Positions 7,641 to 15,788 of a DNA stretch of 64,000 nucleotides are shown piece after piece. A program made the translations under genes and the position numbers. The notes beneath the pieces were generated by a model. That model did no database searches, had not been told where the DNA came from, and worked only from the letters and a program-made list of their open reading frames with translations. Numbering within the stretch: position 1 is the first letter of the stretch; each line of letters begins with the position of its first letter. The stretch covers positions 496,001-560,000 of the forward strand of contig JIBA01000012.1 of the NCBI GenBank assembly GCA_000620545.1, written 5' to 3'. Origin of the DNA: Intrasporangiaceae bacterium URHB0013 (GTDB taxonomy: Bacteria > Actinomycetota > Actinomycetes > Actinomycetales > Dermatophilaceae).

Positions 7641-9383
7641 CTACGCTACGGCGTCGCGGGCGGCGAGCCGCCACCCGACGGCCGTGAAGGCGTCAGGTGT
7701 CTTCTCCCCGTCGAACAGGATGCCGCCAGGGCCCTGGACGACGACGTCGTCCACGGCGACCCCGCGCCCGAGGTAACCACCGTCGGTCGTGTGCCGCCAG
7801 CGCAGCTGCTGGGAGCCCGCGGGTAGGTCGGCTCGCACCTGCACCCAGCGCCGCGTGCCCGCACCGGAGACGACGCCGTCGGCCGGCTCGGTCTGGCCGC
7901 GGTCGACGACGTCGAACGGCAGGGCCGTCCACGTCGCGCCGCCGTCGGTGGAGCGCTCGAGTCGGAGAAGGTCCGTCTCCTCCGTGTCGAGGAAGAGGTC
8001 GAAGCCGAGGCGCGCCCCGCCGGCGCCCACCGGCAGCGTGGGCGTCGTCAGGGTGGTCGTCGTCGCGTTCGCGGCCCCGGTGAACCATGCCGTGTCGCCG
8101 TGGCGCGGCCGGATGCCCATCGAGGCAGCGAGTCCGTGCGCCCACTCGCGGCGGGCCAGGTTGATCGAGCCCCAGTCCCGTGACGGGTGCACCCGGTTGG
8201 TCAGCAGGATCGCGAACGACCGCGAGCTGAAGTCGATGACGATGGACGTGCCGGTGTAGCCGGTGTGACCAGCGGTGCGCGGGCCGGAGAGGGCGTCCAT
8301 GTACCACCGCTGGTCGAGCTCGAAGCCGAGGCCGTGGTCGTCGCCGGGGAAGGCGCCGTTGAAGTTCGTGATGAGGGCCTCGACGCTCTTGCGGCTCAGG
8401 ATGCGCTGGCCGCGGTAGGTGCCGCCGTTGAGGAGGGCCTGCGACAGCGTCGCGAGGTCGTCGACCGTGGAGAAGACACCCGCGTGCCCGGCGACGCCAC
8501 CGAGCGACCACGCGTTCTCGTCGTGCACCTCACCGCGCACCATGCCGCGCGCCGGCGCCGTCTGGTACTCCGTCGCTGCGGTGCGCGCCTTGTCCGTCGG
8601 GTTGTAGCCGGTGTCCGCCATGCCGAGCGGCGCGGTGATGCGGTCGTGGACGACGACGTCGAGCGGTTGGCCGCGCAGCTTCTCGACCATGACGCCGAGG
8701 GTGATGAGGTTGAGGTCGCTGTAGAGGTAGGTCGTGCCGGGCGCGTTGGTCAGCGGTTGGTCCATGACGGCCTGAATGCGCGAGGCCTTGTCGGGCCACT
8801 TGCTCCACAGCGGGAGCCACGACGTGAAGCCCGAGGTGTGGGTGAGCAGGTGGCGCACGGTCACCGACTCCTTTCCGGCCGCCGCGAACTCCGGCAGGTA
8901 GGCCGCGACGGGGCTCTCGAGAGACACGCGGCCCTCCTCGACGAGCTGGACGACGGCGACGGAGGTGAAGAGCTTCGACACCGAGGCGAGGTCGAAGACC
9001 GTGTCCGTCCGCATCGGCTCCCACTGGTCCCGGGGCAGCTCGTTCGTCGTATCGGCGTAGCGCAACGCCCAGCCGCTCGCGTCGCGCTCGACGATGCGCC
9101 CTTCGTGGCCCATGATCCCGACGGCGCCCGCGAAGAGCGGGTGGCCGCCTGCCACCGCCTGCTCGTGGGCGTGGATCTGGGCGACCGACTCGGCGATCGG
9201 AGCCGGGTCGAGCCCGATCGACGCGGGGGCCGCGTCGGACAGGACGGTGTTGGGCGGGGCGAAGCCCCGGTCCGGCTTGCTGAAGTCGTCGGCCGTCGCC
9301 GAGCCGACCGGCCCGGCGGTCACGAGACTGCCGGCGAGGGCGAGGCTGCCCAGGGCGGCCGGGACGAGGGTGCGCAGGCGCAT
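7641..9383 (-). CDS. Secreted serine hydrolase, beta-lactamase/PBP4b fold with extra C-terminal domain
   Basis: 580 residues with a Sec signal peptide (LGSLALAGSLVTAGPVGSATA). The class C beta-lactamase/DD-peptidase triad motifs are present: S134-V-S-K137, Y221-S-D and H373-T-G375. The catalytic part ends near residue 420; the remaining about 150 residues look like a beta-sandwich (ARLGFDLFLDTEETDLLRLE, then WRHTTDGGYLGRGVAVDDVV), similar to MAM/immune-inhibitor-type modules. In Bacillus the equivalent position between murR/murP and nagZ-namZ is held by AmiE/YbbE relatives. It probably cleaves peptide or amide bonds of muropeptides outside the cell before sugar uptake. Exact bond cleaved is not determinable; a plain esterase is the alternative. 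Confidence 0.85.
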   Translation of the reverse strand: MRLRTLVPAALGSLALAGSLVTAGPVGSATADDFSKPDRGFAPPNTVLSDAAPASIGLDPAPIAESVAQIHAHEQAVAGGHPLFAGAVGIMGHEGRIVERDASGWALRYADTTNELPRDQWEPMRTDTVFDLASVSKLFTSVAVVQLVEEGRVSLESPVAAYLPEFAAAGKESVTVRHLLTHTSGFTSWLPLWSKWPDKASRIQAVMDQPLTNAPGTTYLYSDLNLITLGVMVEKLRGQPLDVVVHDRITAPLGMADTGYNPTDKARTAATEYQTAPARGMVRGEVHDENAWSLGGVAGHAGVFSTVDDLATLSQALLNGGTYRGQRILSRKSVEALITNFNGAFPGDDHGLGFELDQRWYMDALSGPRTAGHTGYTGTSIVIDFSSRSFAILLTNRVHPSRDWGSINLARREWAHGLAASMGIRPRHGDTAWFTGAANATTTTLTTPTLPVGAGGARLGFDLFLDTEETDLLRLERSTDGGATWTALPFDVVDRGQTEPADGVVSGAGTRRWVQVRADLPAGSQQLRWRHTTDGGYLGRGVAVDDVVVQGPGGILFDGEKTPDAFTAVGWRLAARDAVA

Positions 9384-9431
9384 GTCACTCCTAGATCGTG
9401 CAACAGTCGGTGCAGCAGGTGGCGGGCGAGG

Positions 9432-10754
9432 TCAGTTCGAGGGGCCCCGGTAGATGAGGTACTGCTGGCGCCGGGCGTCGAAGGCCGCGAGCTCGTCACG
9501 CCAGGCGCCGACCACCTCTGCGGCCGGCGCGCCGGCCGAGATCTGGGTGCGTAGCCGCTGAGAGCCCGTCAGCTTGTCGATCCAGTAGGGCCGTGCCGGG
9601 TCGTAGGAGTCGTAGCGCCACGCGAAGTCCCGATAGAGCGCCTTGGCCGCCACGAGCATCTCGACGGTCGAGCCGATCGGGTCGAAGGTCGACGGGTCGG
9701 TGACATGGACCTGCACGCCACCGCAGACGAGGCCGGCGTGCTTGTTGAACGTGGGCGAGAAGTATGCCTCACGGAAGCCGACGCCCGGAAGGTCAAGTGC
9801 CGCAAGGCGTTCGGCCCACTTGTAGTCGACGTAGGGCGCACCGATGAGCTCGAAGGGCCGCGTCGTGCCGCGCCCCTCGGAGAGGTTGGTGCCCTCGAAC
9901 ATGCCCGTGCCGGGGTAGACGAGCGCGGTGTCGGGAGTCGGCATGTTGGGACTCGGCATGACCCACGGGAGGCCGGTGACGGCATACGGCACGTCACGGC
10001 GCCAGCCCTTGACCTCGATGACGGACAGGTCGGTGAGCCGGCCGCCCGCGTCAGCCGTGAGGAACTCGCCGTCGAAGTAGCGGGCGAGCTCGCCGATGGT
10101 CATGCCGTGGGCCTGGACGATCTCCTTGGCGCCGACGCCGGAGGTCCACGGCGTCGTCATCATGGGACCCATCGCAGTGCCCCCGATGGGGTTGGGTCGG
10201 TCGAGCACGACGAAGCGGGCGCCGACCGCTACGGCAGCACGCATGGCCGTGTACATCGTCCAGATGTAGGTGTAGAAGCGCGAGCCGACGTCCTGGATGT
10301 CGAAGACGAGGGTCTCGACGCCGGCGGTCCGGAAGAGCGTCGTCATCTTGGCCGCGTTGGCCCCGTAGGCGTCGTAGACCATGAGTCCGGTACGCGGGTC
10401 CGTGTGGTTGCCCTCGGAGTCACCCGCCTGGGCGGTGCCGCGGAAGCCGTGCTCGGGCCCGAAGACACCGACGATGTCGACCGCGCCGGACTCGTGCATC
10501 TCGTCGACGATGGTGCGCAGGTTGGTGAGGATGCCGGTCGGGTTGGTGATGATCCCGACCTTCTGGCCCGACAAGGCCGACCACGACGAGGCGGCTGCGC
10601 TCTGGGCGCCCGTCGTGACGGGGTTGCTCGGGTACTTGGCCGCGTATGCCGTCGAGCCGGCTTGCGCGGCAACGGAACCGGTCGCCGTGGCGGGGATGGC
10701 GACGGCACCGAGGGCGCCGGCGGTGAGTAGCTGCCTGCGGTTGAGGTGGGTCAT
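9432..10754 (-). CDS. namZ: Exo-beta-N-acetylmuramidase NamZ (DUF1343)
   Basis: 440 residues. The N-terminus LNRRQLLTAGALGAVAI is a twin-arginine signal with an AxA site near residue 38, so the enzyme is exported folded. The family core is clear: KVGIITNPTGIL, VFGPEHGFRG (E101-H102, the conserved acidic/histidine pair), LVFDIQDVGSRFYTYIWTM and DRPNPIGG. NamZ removes terminal MurNAc from the non-reducing end of peptidoglycan chains. It lies 48 bp upstream of the serine hydrolase and 69 bp downstream of nagZ, and NagZ plus NamZ together allow sequential exo-degradation of GlcNAc-MurNAc chains. Full length and all motifs intact. Confidence 0.93.
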   Translation of the reverse strand: MTHLNRRQLLTAGALGAVAIPATATGSVAAQAGSTAYAAKYPSNPVTTGAQSAAASSWSALSGQKVGIITNPTGILTNLRTIVDEMHESGAVDIVGVFGPEHGFRGTAQAGDSEGNHTDPRTGLMVYDAYGANAAKMTTLFRTAGVETLVFDIQDVGSRFYTYIWTMYTAMRAAVAVGARFVVLDRPNPIGGTAMGPMMTTPWTSGVGAKEIVQAHGMTIGELARYFDGEFLTADAGGRLTDLSVIEVKGWRRDVPYAVTGLPWVMPSPNMPTPDTALVYPGTGMFEGTNLSEGRGTTRPFELIGAPYVDYKWAERLAALDLPGVGFREAYFSPTFNKHAGLVCGGVQVHVTDPSTFDPIGSTVEMLVAAKALYRDFAWRYDSYDPARPYWIDKLTGSQRLRTQISAGAPAAEVVGAWRDELAAFDARRQQYLIYRGPSN

Positions 10755-10823
10755 CTGGAGCTCTCCGATCCTTGGTGGAGCAGTGGGGCGACGGTCACGG
10801 CCGGCCGGTGCAGGGCGCTCATC

Positions 10824-12641
10824 TCAGTACGTCAGTCCGTGTCCGAACGGGTACAGCACCGCGGCCGGGTCGCCGGCCACCGGGATGTCGACGGGCAGGG
10901 AGGCGGTCGGGGCCACCTCGCCCACGAGCACGCGGGCGGCGGCCTCGATCGCGACCGGGCTGTAGGAGTAGGTCGCGACGTAGGTCGGCGCGCTGGTGAA
11001 GTACGCGATGTCGCACGGGTCGCGCACGGCCACCACGACGACGTCCTTCCCGGTCGCGAGCAGCTGCTTGACGAGCTTCTGCTGGCCCCCGCGGGTGTCC
11101 GTGACACTCGTGTCCCAGGCCTTCATCGTCGTGACGACGACGACGTCCTTGTCGGCGGCCGCGGCGACGGCCGAAGCCACCACGGTGTCGGTCGGGGAGG
11201 TGCCGGTCTGGAGGGTCTGGACCGTCGCTCCCTTGGCCGTCAGGGCAGCTGCGAGCGTCGCGGTCGTCGAGACGCCGTAGCCGGTGACGAGGACCTTCTT
11301 GCCTCTCGGCGTGATGGGCAGGGCCCCGGCGTCGTTCTTGACGAGCGTCGTCGTGCGGTCGGTGACCGAGTCGGCCGCTGCGAGGTGAGGGGTCGTGCCG
11401 ACGGCCGTGGCCACCCCGGCCGGGTCGGCGTACGGGCGTGCCACGATGCCGCGACGGTACTTGAGGCTCAGCACGCGGCGTACCTTGGCGTCGAGCTCGC
11501 TGGGGTGGATCCGGTGGCTGCGCACGGCGGCGATGACGGCGGCATACGCGTCGTCCATGGCGGGCGTCATGAGCAGCTGGTCGACGCCCGCGAGCAGGGC
11601 GCGGACGGCCACCTCGGCGTCACCGTAGAGGTCGCGGACACCCTGCATGGCGAGTGAGTCGGTGACGATGACCCCCTTGTAGCCGAGCTCCTCGCGCAGG
11701 ACGCCGGTCATGATCGGCTTGCTCAGCGTGGCCGGGTTGCCCGAGTCGTCGAGCGCCGGGAACGCCAGGTGTGCCGTCATGATCATGTCGATCTGCTCGT
11801 TGATCGCCGCCTTGAAGGGCGGCGCGTCGATGGACTCCCACTGCGCGCGCGTGTGGGTGATGACCGGGAAGGCGACGTGGCTGTCGGTCGCGGTGTCTCC
11901 GTGGCCGGGGAAGTGCTTGGCCGACGACGACACGCCACCGTCGCGCTGGTAGCCGGCAACCTGTGCGGCGACGAGCTCGGCGGCGAGGTCCGGGTGCGAG
12001 GAGAAGGACCGTGTGCCGATGACCGGGTTGAGCGGGTTGACGTTGACGTCGCAGACGGGCGCGAAGTTCGTATTGACGCCCATCGCGAGCAGCTCGCGGC
12101 CGGTGATGGCGGCGGCCGTGCGCGCGTCCGCGGCGCTGCGCCCGGCGCCGAGGGCCATCGATCCGGGGAACTGGGTCGCCGGCGGCCCGATCCGCGTCAC
12201 GACGCCCTGCTCCTGGTCGATGGCGACCTGGAGGGGGACCCGGACCTTGCTCTGCTGCGTCAGAGCCGCCTTCTGCAGGCCGTTGGACAGGCCGACGATC
12301 TGGTCGGGGTCCTGGACGCTGTCGGTCCATGCGAAGTAGATGACGCCGCCGAGGTGGTACTTCTGCACGACCTCGGCAGGGCTCGCGACGCCGTAGAGCG
12401 GCAGGTTGCGGCTGTCGGGGCTCGTCGCGTCCTTGCCGTAGACGTTCTGGATGAAGAGCTGACCGACCTTCTCCTCCAACGACATCCGAGACATCGTGGA
12501 GGTGATCCAGCCCTCCTCGCCGGCCATGGCTGCGGGGGATGCGCTCGAGGCGGCACGGGCACTGCCGGCTGCGGTGCCGGCCGCGGCGGCAGCCAGGCCA
12601 CCGGCGATCACCGAGCGACGTGAGAGTTCGGACATGGACAT
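10824..12641 (-). CDS. nagZ: GH3 beta-N-acetylglucosaminidase NagZ, exported
   Basis: 605 residues with a twin-arginine signal (LSRRSVIAGGLAAAAAG). The GH3 barrel carries the NagZ-specific His-Asp dyad loop AKHFPGHGDT (H247, D249) and the nucleophile D328 in GVIVTDSLAMQG. A second C-terminal alpha/beta domain follows, as in Bacillus NagZ (YbbD) and unlike the short cytoplasmic Gram-negative enzyme. Role: removes non-reducing-end GlcNAc from peptidoglycan outside the membrane. Start at ATG 12641 follows TGGAGGCACC; ATG 12635 is an alternative. It is the first gene of the salvage locus and has its own promoter and operator-like repeat. Confidence 0.95.
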   Translation of the reverse strand: MSMSELSRRSVIAGGLAAAAAGTAAGSARAASSASPAAMAGEEGWITSTMSRMSLEEKVGQLFIQNVYGKDATSPDSRNLPLYGVASPAEVVQKYHLGGVIYFAWTDSVQDPDQIVGLSNGLQKAALTQQSKVRVPLQVAIDQEQGVVTRIGPPATQFPGSMALGAGRSAADARTAAAITGRELLAMGVNTNFAPVCDVNVNPLNPVIGTRSFSSHPDLAAELVAAQVAGYQRDGGVSSSAKHFPGHGDTATDSHVAFPVITHTRAQWESIDAPPFKAAINEQIDMIMTAHLAFPALDDSGNPATLSKPIMTGVLREELGYKGVIVTDSLAMQGVRDLYGDAEVAVRALLAGVDQLLMTPAMDDAYAAVIAAVRSHRIHPSELDAKVRRVLSLKYRRGIVARPYADPAGVATAVGTTPHLAAADSVTDRTTTLVKNDAGALPITPRGKKVLVTGYGVSTTATLAAALTAKGATVQTLQTGTSPTDTVVASAVAAAADKDVVVVTTMKAWDTSVTDTRGGQQKLVKQLLATGKDVVVVAVRDPCDIAYFTSAPTYVATYSYSPVAIEAAARVLVGEVAPTASLPVDIPVAGDPAAVLYPFGHGLTY

Positions 12642-12689
12642 GGTGCCTCCATAAATGTGAAGAATTCACGCAAACTGTCGTCCGCCCGG

Positions 12690-12718
12690 AACTTACCTAC
12701 GTACCGTGGCGTAGGCAA
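12690..12718 (-). promoter_or_regulatory. nagZ promoter overlapped by a MurR-type operator candidate
   Basis: Minus-strand TTGCCT (12713-12718), 17-bp spacer, TAAGTT (12690-12695). The same bases form an inverted repeat, on the plus strand TTACCTACG - 8 bp - CGTAGGCAA (12693-12718), arms matching at 8 of 9 positions. A repressor bound here would cover both the -35 and the -10, consistent with control by the MurR/RpiR protein encoded in the locus. Confidence 0.62.
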
Positions 12719-12761
12719 CAGATAGCGGCGCGCCGTCTCACGACCCGCCCATCCGGCTGGC

Positions 12762-14309
12762 TCACCAGCCGGCGAGTGACCTCACGGTCTGCACGCTGTC
12801 GATCTCGGAGACCGGCTTGTCGTCGCGGTAGCGCAGGACCCTGGCGAAGCGCAGCGCCATGCCGCCGGGATAGCGCGTCGAGCGCTGGACGCCGTCGAAG
12901 GCGATCTCGACGACCTGCTCGGGCCGGACGGTGACGACCCAGTCGCCGCGCTCGACCGCCAGCTCCTGGAAGCGCTCGGTCTGCCAGGCGAGCATCTCGT
13001 CGGTCATCCCCTTGAACGTCTTGCCGAGCATGACGAGCTCACCCGTGTCGGCGTCGCGCGCACCCAGGTGGATGTTGGACAGCCAGCCCTTGCGGCGACC
13101 GCTGCCCCACTCGACAGCGAGGACGACGAGGTCGAGAGTGTGTCGCGGCTTGACCTTGACCCACCCGGGACCGCGGCGGCCGGCGGCATACGGCAGCGCG
13201 GGGTCCTTGACGACGACGCCCTCGTGCCCGGCGGCGACGAGGTCGGTGAAGAACTGCTGCGCGCGCTCGGGGTCGTCGGTGAGCTCGCGCGGCACCATCC
13301 ACGCGGGTGGCACCGTCGAGGCCAGGCGCTGCCAGCGGACGTGTGCCGGTTCGTCGAGGAGGTCGTCGCCGTCGAGGTGGAGCAGGTCGAAGAAGAACGG
13401 GGTCAGCGGCACGTCCTCGCGCAGTCGGTCGACGTCCGCGCTGCTGGCGGTGCGGGCGCCCGTGACCTGGAAGGGCTGCGGCCGCCCGTCATCGCCGAGG
13501 GCGATGACCTCGCCGTCGAGCACGAGGGTCTCCACCTCGAGGGCGGCGAGGGCCTCGGTGATCTCGGGCATGCGGTCGGTCACCTCGTCGAGCGTGCGAG
13601 TGAAGAGCCGCACGCTGCCCGGGCTCGTGCGGTTGTCGACGTGCGCCTGCAGGCGTATGCCGTCGAGCTTGGTCTCGACGACCACCTCGCCTCCCAGTGT
13701 GGCCAGCGCCGCGGCGACGTCGGGGGCGGAGCCGGCGAGCATCGGTCGCAGCGGGCGGCCCACCTCGAGCGTCAGGGCCTCGAGTGCCTCGGCGCCGCCG
13801 CTCAGGGCCGCGCGGGCGACCGGCCCGGTGAAGCCGGCGAGCATGACGGCCCGGCGGACGGCGGCGTCGGGCACATCGGCCGCCTTCGCGACCGCCTGGA
13901 GCATGACGCCGTCGCCGGCTCCCTGTCGTGTCTCACCCGTGATGAGGCCCCGCAGCCAGGCCTGCTCATCGGCGGTCGCCCGGGCGAAGAGCTCCCGCAC
14001 GGCGGTGGAGCGAGCGGCGCCCGAGCCGGATCCGCCGATGGCGGCGATGGTCGTCGCGGCAGCGTCGACCTCCTCGACCGTCAGGGTCGAGGTGTCGGCA
14101 GGCCCGGGAAGGCTCTGCAGACCGCGCCAGCTGACGCCGATGCGCCGTTGCCGCAGGACGCCCGACAGGTGCGCGGTGACGACCTCCACGACGTCGGGGC
14201 CGTCCTCGGCCGCACGCCGCAGGCACGCCGCGAGTGCATCGACCTTCGCGGTGCGCGACGACGTGGCGGCGACGGTGTGCGAGGTGGCGACGACGTCGGA
14301 GAGCTGCAT
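12762..14309 (-). CDS. ligB: ATP-dependent DNA ligase, LigB type
   Basis: 515 residues from ATG 14309. Longer upstream extensions of the frame run into the 32-bp repeat array and are rejected; MQLSDVVATSHTVAATSSR matches the true N-terminus of actinobacterial LigB. The adenylation motif is ETKLDGIRLQ with the nucleophile K214, preceded by the N-terminal ligase DNA-binding domain. Later nucleotidyltransferase motifs include VLDGEVIALGDDGRPQPFQ, FFDLLHLDGDDL and GVVVKDPALPY, with an OB domain at the C-terminus. It seals nicks using ATP and acts beside the NAD-dependent LigA in repair. It reads toward nagZ but nagZ has its own promoter. Confidence 0.93.
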   Translation of the reverse strand: MQLSDVVATSHTVAATSSRTAKVDALAACLRRAAEDGPDVVEVVTAHLSGVLRQRRIGVSWRGLQSLPGPADTSTLTVEEVDAAATTIAAIGGSGSGAARSTAVRELFARATADEQAWLRGLITGETRQGAGDGVMLQAVAKAADVPDAAVRRAVMLAGFTGPVARAALSGGAEALEALTLEVGRPLRPMLAGSAPDVAAALATLGGEVVVETKLDGIRLQAHVDNRTSPGSVRLFTRTLDEVTDRMPEITEALAALEVETLVLDGEVIALGDDGRPQPFQVTGARTASSADVDRLREDVPLTPFFFDLLHLDGDDLLDEPAHVRWQRLASTVPPAWMVPRELTDDPERAQQFFTDLVAAGHEGVVVKDPALPYAAGRRGPGWVKVKPRHTLDLVVLAVEWGSGRRKGWLSNIHLGARDADTGELVMLGKTFKGMTDEMLAWQTERFQELAVERGDWVVTVRPEQVVEIAFDGVQRSTRYPGGMALRFARVLRYRDDKPVSEIDSVQTVRSLAGW

Positions 14310-14339
14310 CCCCCGATCCTGCCCCGCCACGCCGACACC

Positions 14340-14467
14340 CACCCGTCGAGAGGCCAAACTTCGCGGGTCCCCACCCGTCGAGAGGCCAAAGTTCGCGGGT
14401 CCCCACCCGTCGAGAGGCCAAACTTCGCGGGTCCCCACCCGTCCAGAGGCCAAAGTTCGCGGCTGCC
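14340..14467 (+). repeat. Four tandem copies of a 32-bp repeat (array 1)
   Basis: Copies begin at 14340, 14372, 14404 and 14436, exactly 32 bp apart. The core is GAGAGGCCAAACTTCGCGGG. Copies 1 and 3 have AAACTTCGC, copies 2 and 4 AAAGTTCGC, so the array looks like a duplicated dimer. There are no unique spacers, so this is not a CRISPR. The same repeat recurs in the opposite orientation at 15569-15711. Confidence 0.9.
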
Positions 14468-14535
14468 CAAGCGTCGGAGGTCGTGGCCTGCCGTTCCCGC
14501 CGTCGCGTGGTCACCTTTGTGCACGTCACAAGCAC

Positions 14536-14541
14536 TAGATT
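14536..14541 (+). promoter_or_regulatory. -10 element before the alpha/beta hydrolase, leaderless start likely
   Basis: TAGATT ends 6 nt before the ATG at 14548 and no Shine-Dalgarno sequence is visible, the usual picture of a leaderless actinobacterial transcript. No well-spaced -35 is seen (TTTGTG at 14516-14521 is only 14 bp away). Confidence 0.4.
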
Positions 14542-14547
14542 CGCTGC

Positions 14548-15555
14548 ATGGGTGTCGTCGACCGGACTCGCGGCCTGGCGCGAACAGCAGCGCTGGGTGC
14601 TGTCGCCGCGGCAGGCACACTCGCCGTAGCGGCGCGGACGACTCCATGGCCCTCCGCCCTGGCGCTCCGCGCGGTGTTCCACCGAGGGGCGACTCGGACG
14701 AGTACGGCGCTCGAGCGGCACGTCCCGCGCGATCTCGTCGAGGTCGTCGGTGAGGCGTACGACATCGCCTCGCCAGACGGCCGTCTTGACGTCTTCAGGT
14801 CCGGTTGCGACGAGGCGCTACCGACCGTCGTCTGGGTGCACGGTGGTGCGTTCGTGTCGGGGTCCAAGGCGGACGTCGCCAACTACCTGCGCGTGCTCGC
14901 CGGGCGCGGGCTCGCGACGGTCGGAGTCGACTACTCTATCGCCCCGGGTTCACGCTACCCGACGCCGGTCAAGCAGGTGTCGGCAGCGCTCGCGCACCTC
15001 GTCGACCACGCCGACCGCCTCGGCATCGACCCCGGTCGAGTCGTTCTCGCCGGTGACTCGGCGGGCGCCCAGATCGCGGCCCAGGTCGCGCTGCTCATCA
15101 CCGACCCGTCGTACGCGCGCGAGGTCGGGATCGACGTCGAGCTGCCGCCCTCTGCCCTGAGCGGTCTCGTGCTCTTCTGCGGCGCCTACGACTTCACGCT
15201 TGCCCGGGGGTCGGGCCGCCTCGGCACCTGGCTCATCGACACGGCCATCTGGTCCTACCTCGGTTCCACCCGACGGCATGACAGGCGGACCACCCGTGAG
15301 GGGTCGGTTGGGGTCCACGTCCCCCCGTCCTTCCCGCCCACCTTCGTCTCGGCCGGCAACGGTGACCCATTGCTCCCGCACACGCTCGGCCTCGTCAAGG
15401 CCCTGGAGCTGCATGGCGTCGACCACGACACCATGCTGTTCCCCGACGACCACGACCCGCGGCTCCCGCATGAGTACCAGTTCGACCTCGACACGCCTGA
15501 CGGACGTGAGGCGCTCGACCGAGTCGTCGCGTTCGTCCACCGGGTCGCCGGCTGA
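14548..15555 (+). CDS. Alpha/beta hydrolase of the hormone-sensitive-lipase (GDSAG) family
   Basis: 335 residues. A hydrophobic N-terminal segment (AALGAVAAAGTLAVAA) may be a signal or anchor. The oxyanion-hole motif is VWVHGGAFVSG, the nucleophile elbow VVLAGDSAGAQ, and the remaining triad members are probably Asp in SAGNGDPLLPHT and His in LPHEYQF. Such enzymes hydrolyse carboxylic esters or act as lipases; substrate unknown. The gene stands alone, divergent from ligB, and is bracketed on both sides by inverted arrays of the same 32-bp repeat. No clear operon partner. Confidence 0.87.
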   Translation: MGVVDRTRGLARTAALGAVAAAGTLAVAARTTPWPSALALRAVFHRGATRTSTALERHVPRDLVEVVGEAYDIASPDGRLDVFRSGCDEALPTVVWVHGGAFVSGSKADVANYLRVLAGRGLATVGVDYSIAPGSRYPTPVKQVSAALAHLVDHADRLGIDPGRVVLAGDSAGAQIAAQVALLITDPSYAREVGIDVELPPSALSGLVLFCGAYDFTLARGSGRLGTWLIDTAIWSYLGSTRRHDRRTTREGSVGVHVPPSFPPTFVSAGNGDPLLPHTLGLVKALELHGVDHDTMLFPDDHDPRLPHEYQFDLDTPDGREALDRVVAFVHRVAG

Positions 15556-15568
15556 GGATGCGAGCTGT

Positions 15569-15711
15569 GGCCCTTCGACCGACAAGAGGCCACGAAGATT
15601 GGCCTTTCGACGGTGGGGAGGCCGCGAAGTTTGGCCTTTCGACGGTGGGGAGGCCGCGAAGTTTGGCCTTTCGACGGTGGGGAGGGCGCGAAGTTTGGCC
15701 TTTCGACGGTG
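15569..15711 (-). repeat. Tandem copies of the same 32-bp repeat, inverted (array 2)
   Basis: The plus strand shows GGCCTTTCGACGGTGGGGAG units starting at 15601, 15633, 15665 and 15697 with a degenerate copy at 15569, all 32 bp apart. The reverse complement contains AGGCCAAACTTCGCGG, the core of array 1. The array begins just after the hydrolase stop codon. Confidence 0.9.
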
Positions 15712-15756
15712 TCTGGTGGTGGGTCACTTGACGGGGGGACCGTCGAGTCGCCAAGG

Positions 15757-15770
15757 TAAGCAAGCGCTTA
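15757..15770. promoter_or_regulatory. Palindromic operator candidate before the SDR/acyl-CoA operon
   Basis: TAAGCAAGCGCTTA, with TAAGC/GCTTA arms and the perfect palindrome AAGCGCTT inside, lies 18 bp before the first ATG of the operon. It resembles TetR-family operators of the CAAGCGCTTG type found before actinobacterial acyl-CoA genes. No regulator gene is adjacent. Confidence 0.45.
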
Positions 15771-15788
15771 GTCCACCTGAGGAGCAGC

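Noticed and set aside
14340-15711. Possible CRISPR arrays with a 32-bp unit
   Set aside because: Units are tandem without unique spacers and no cas genes are present.
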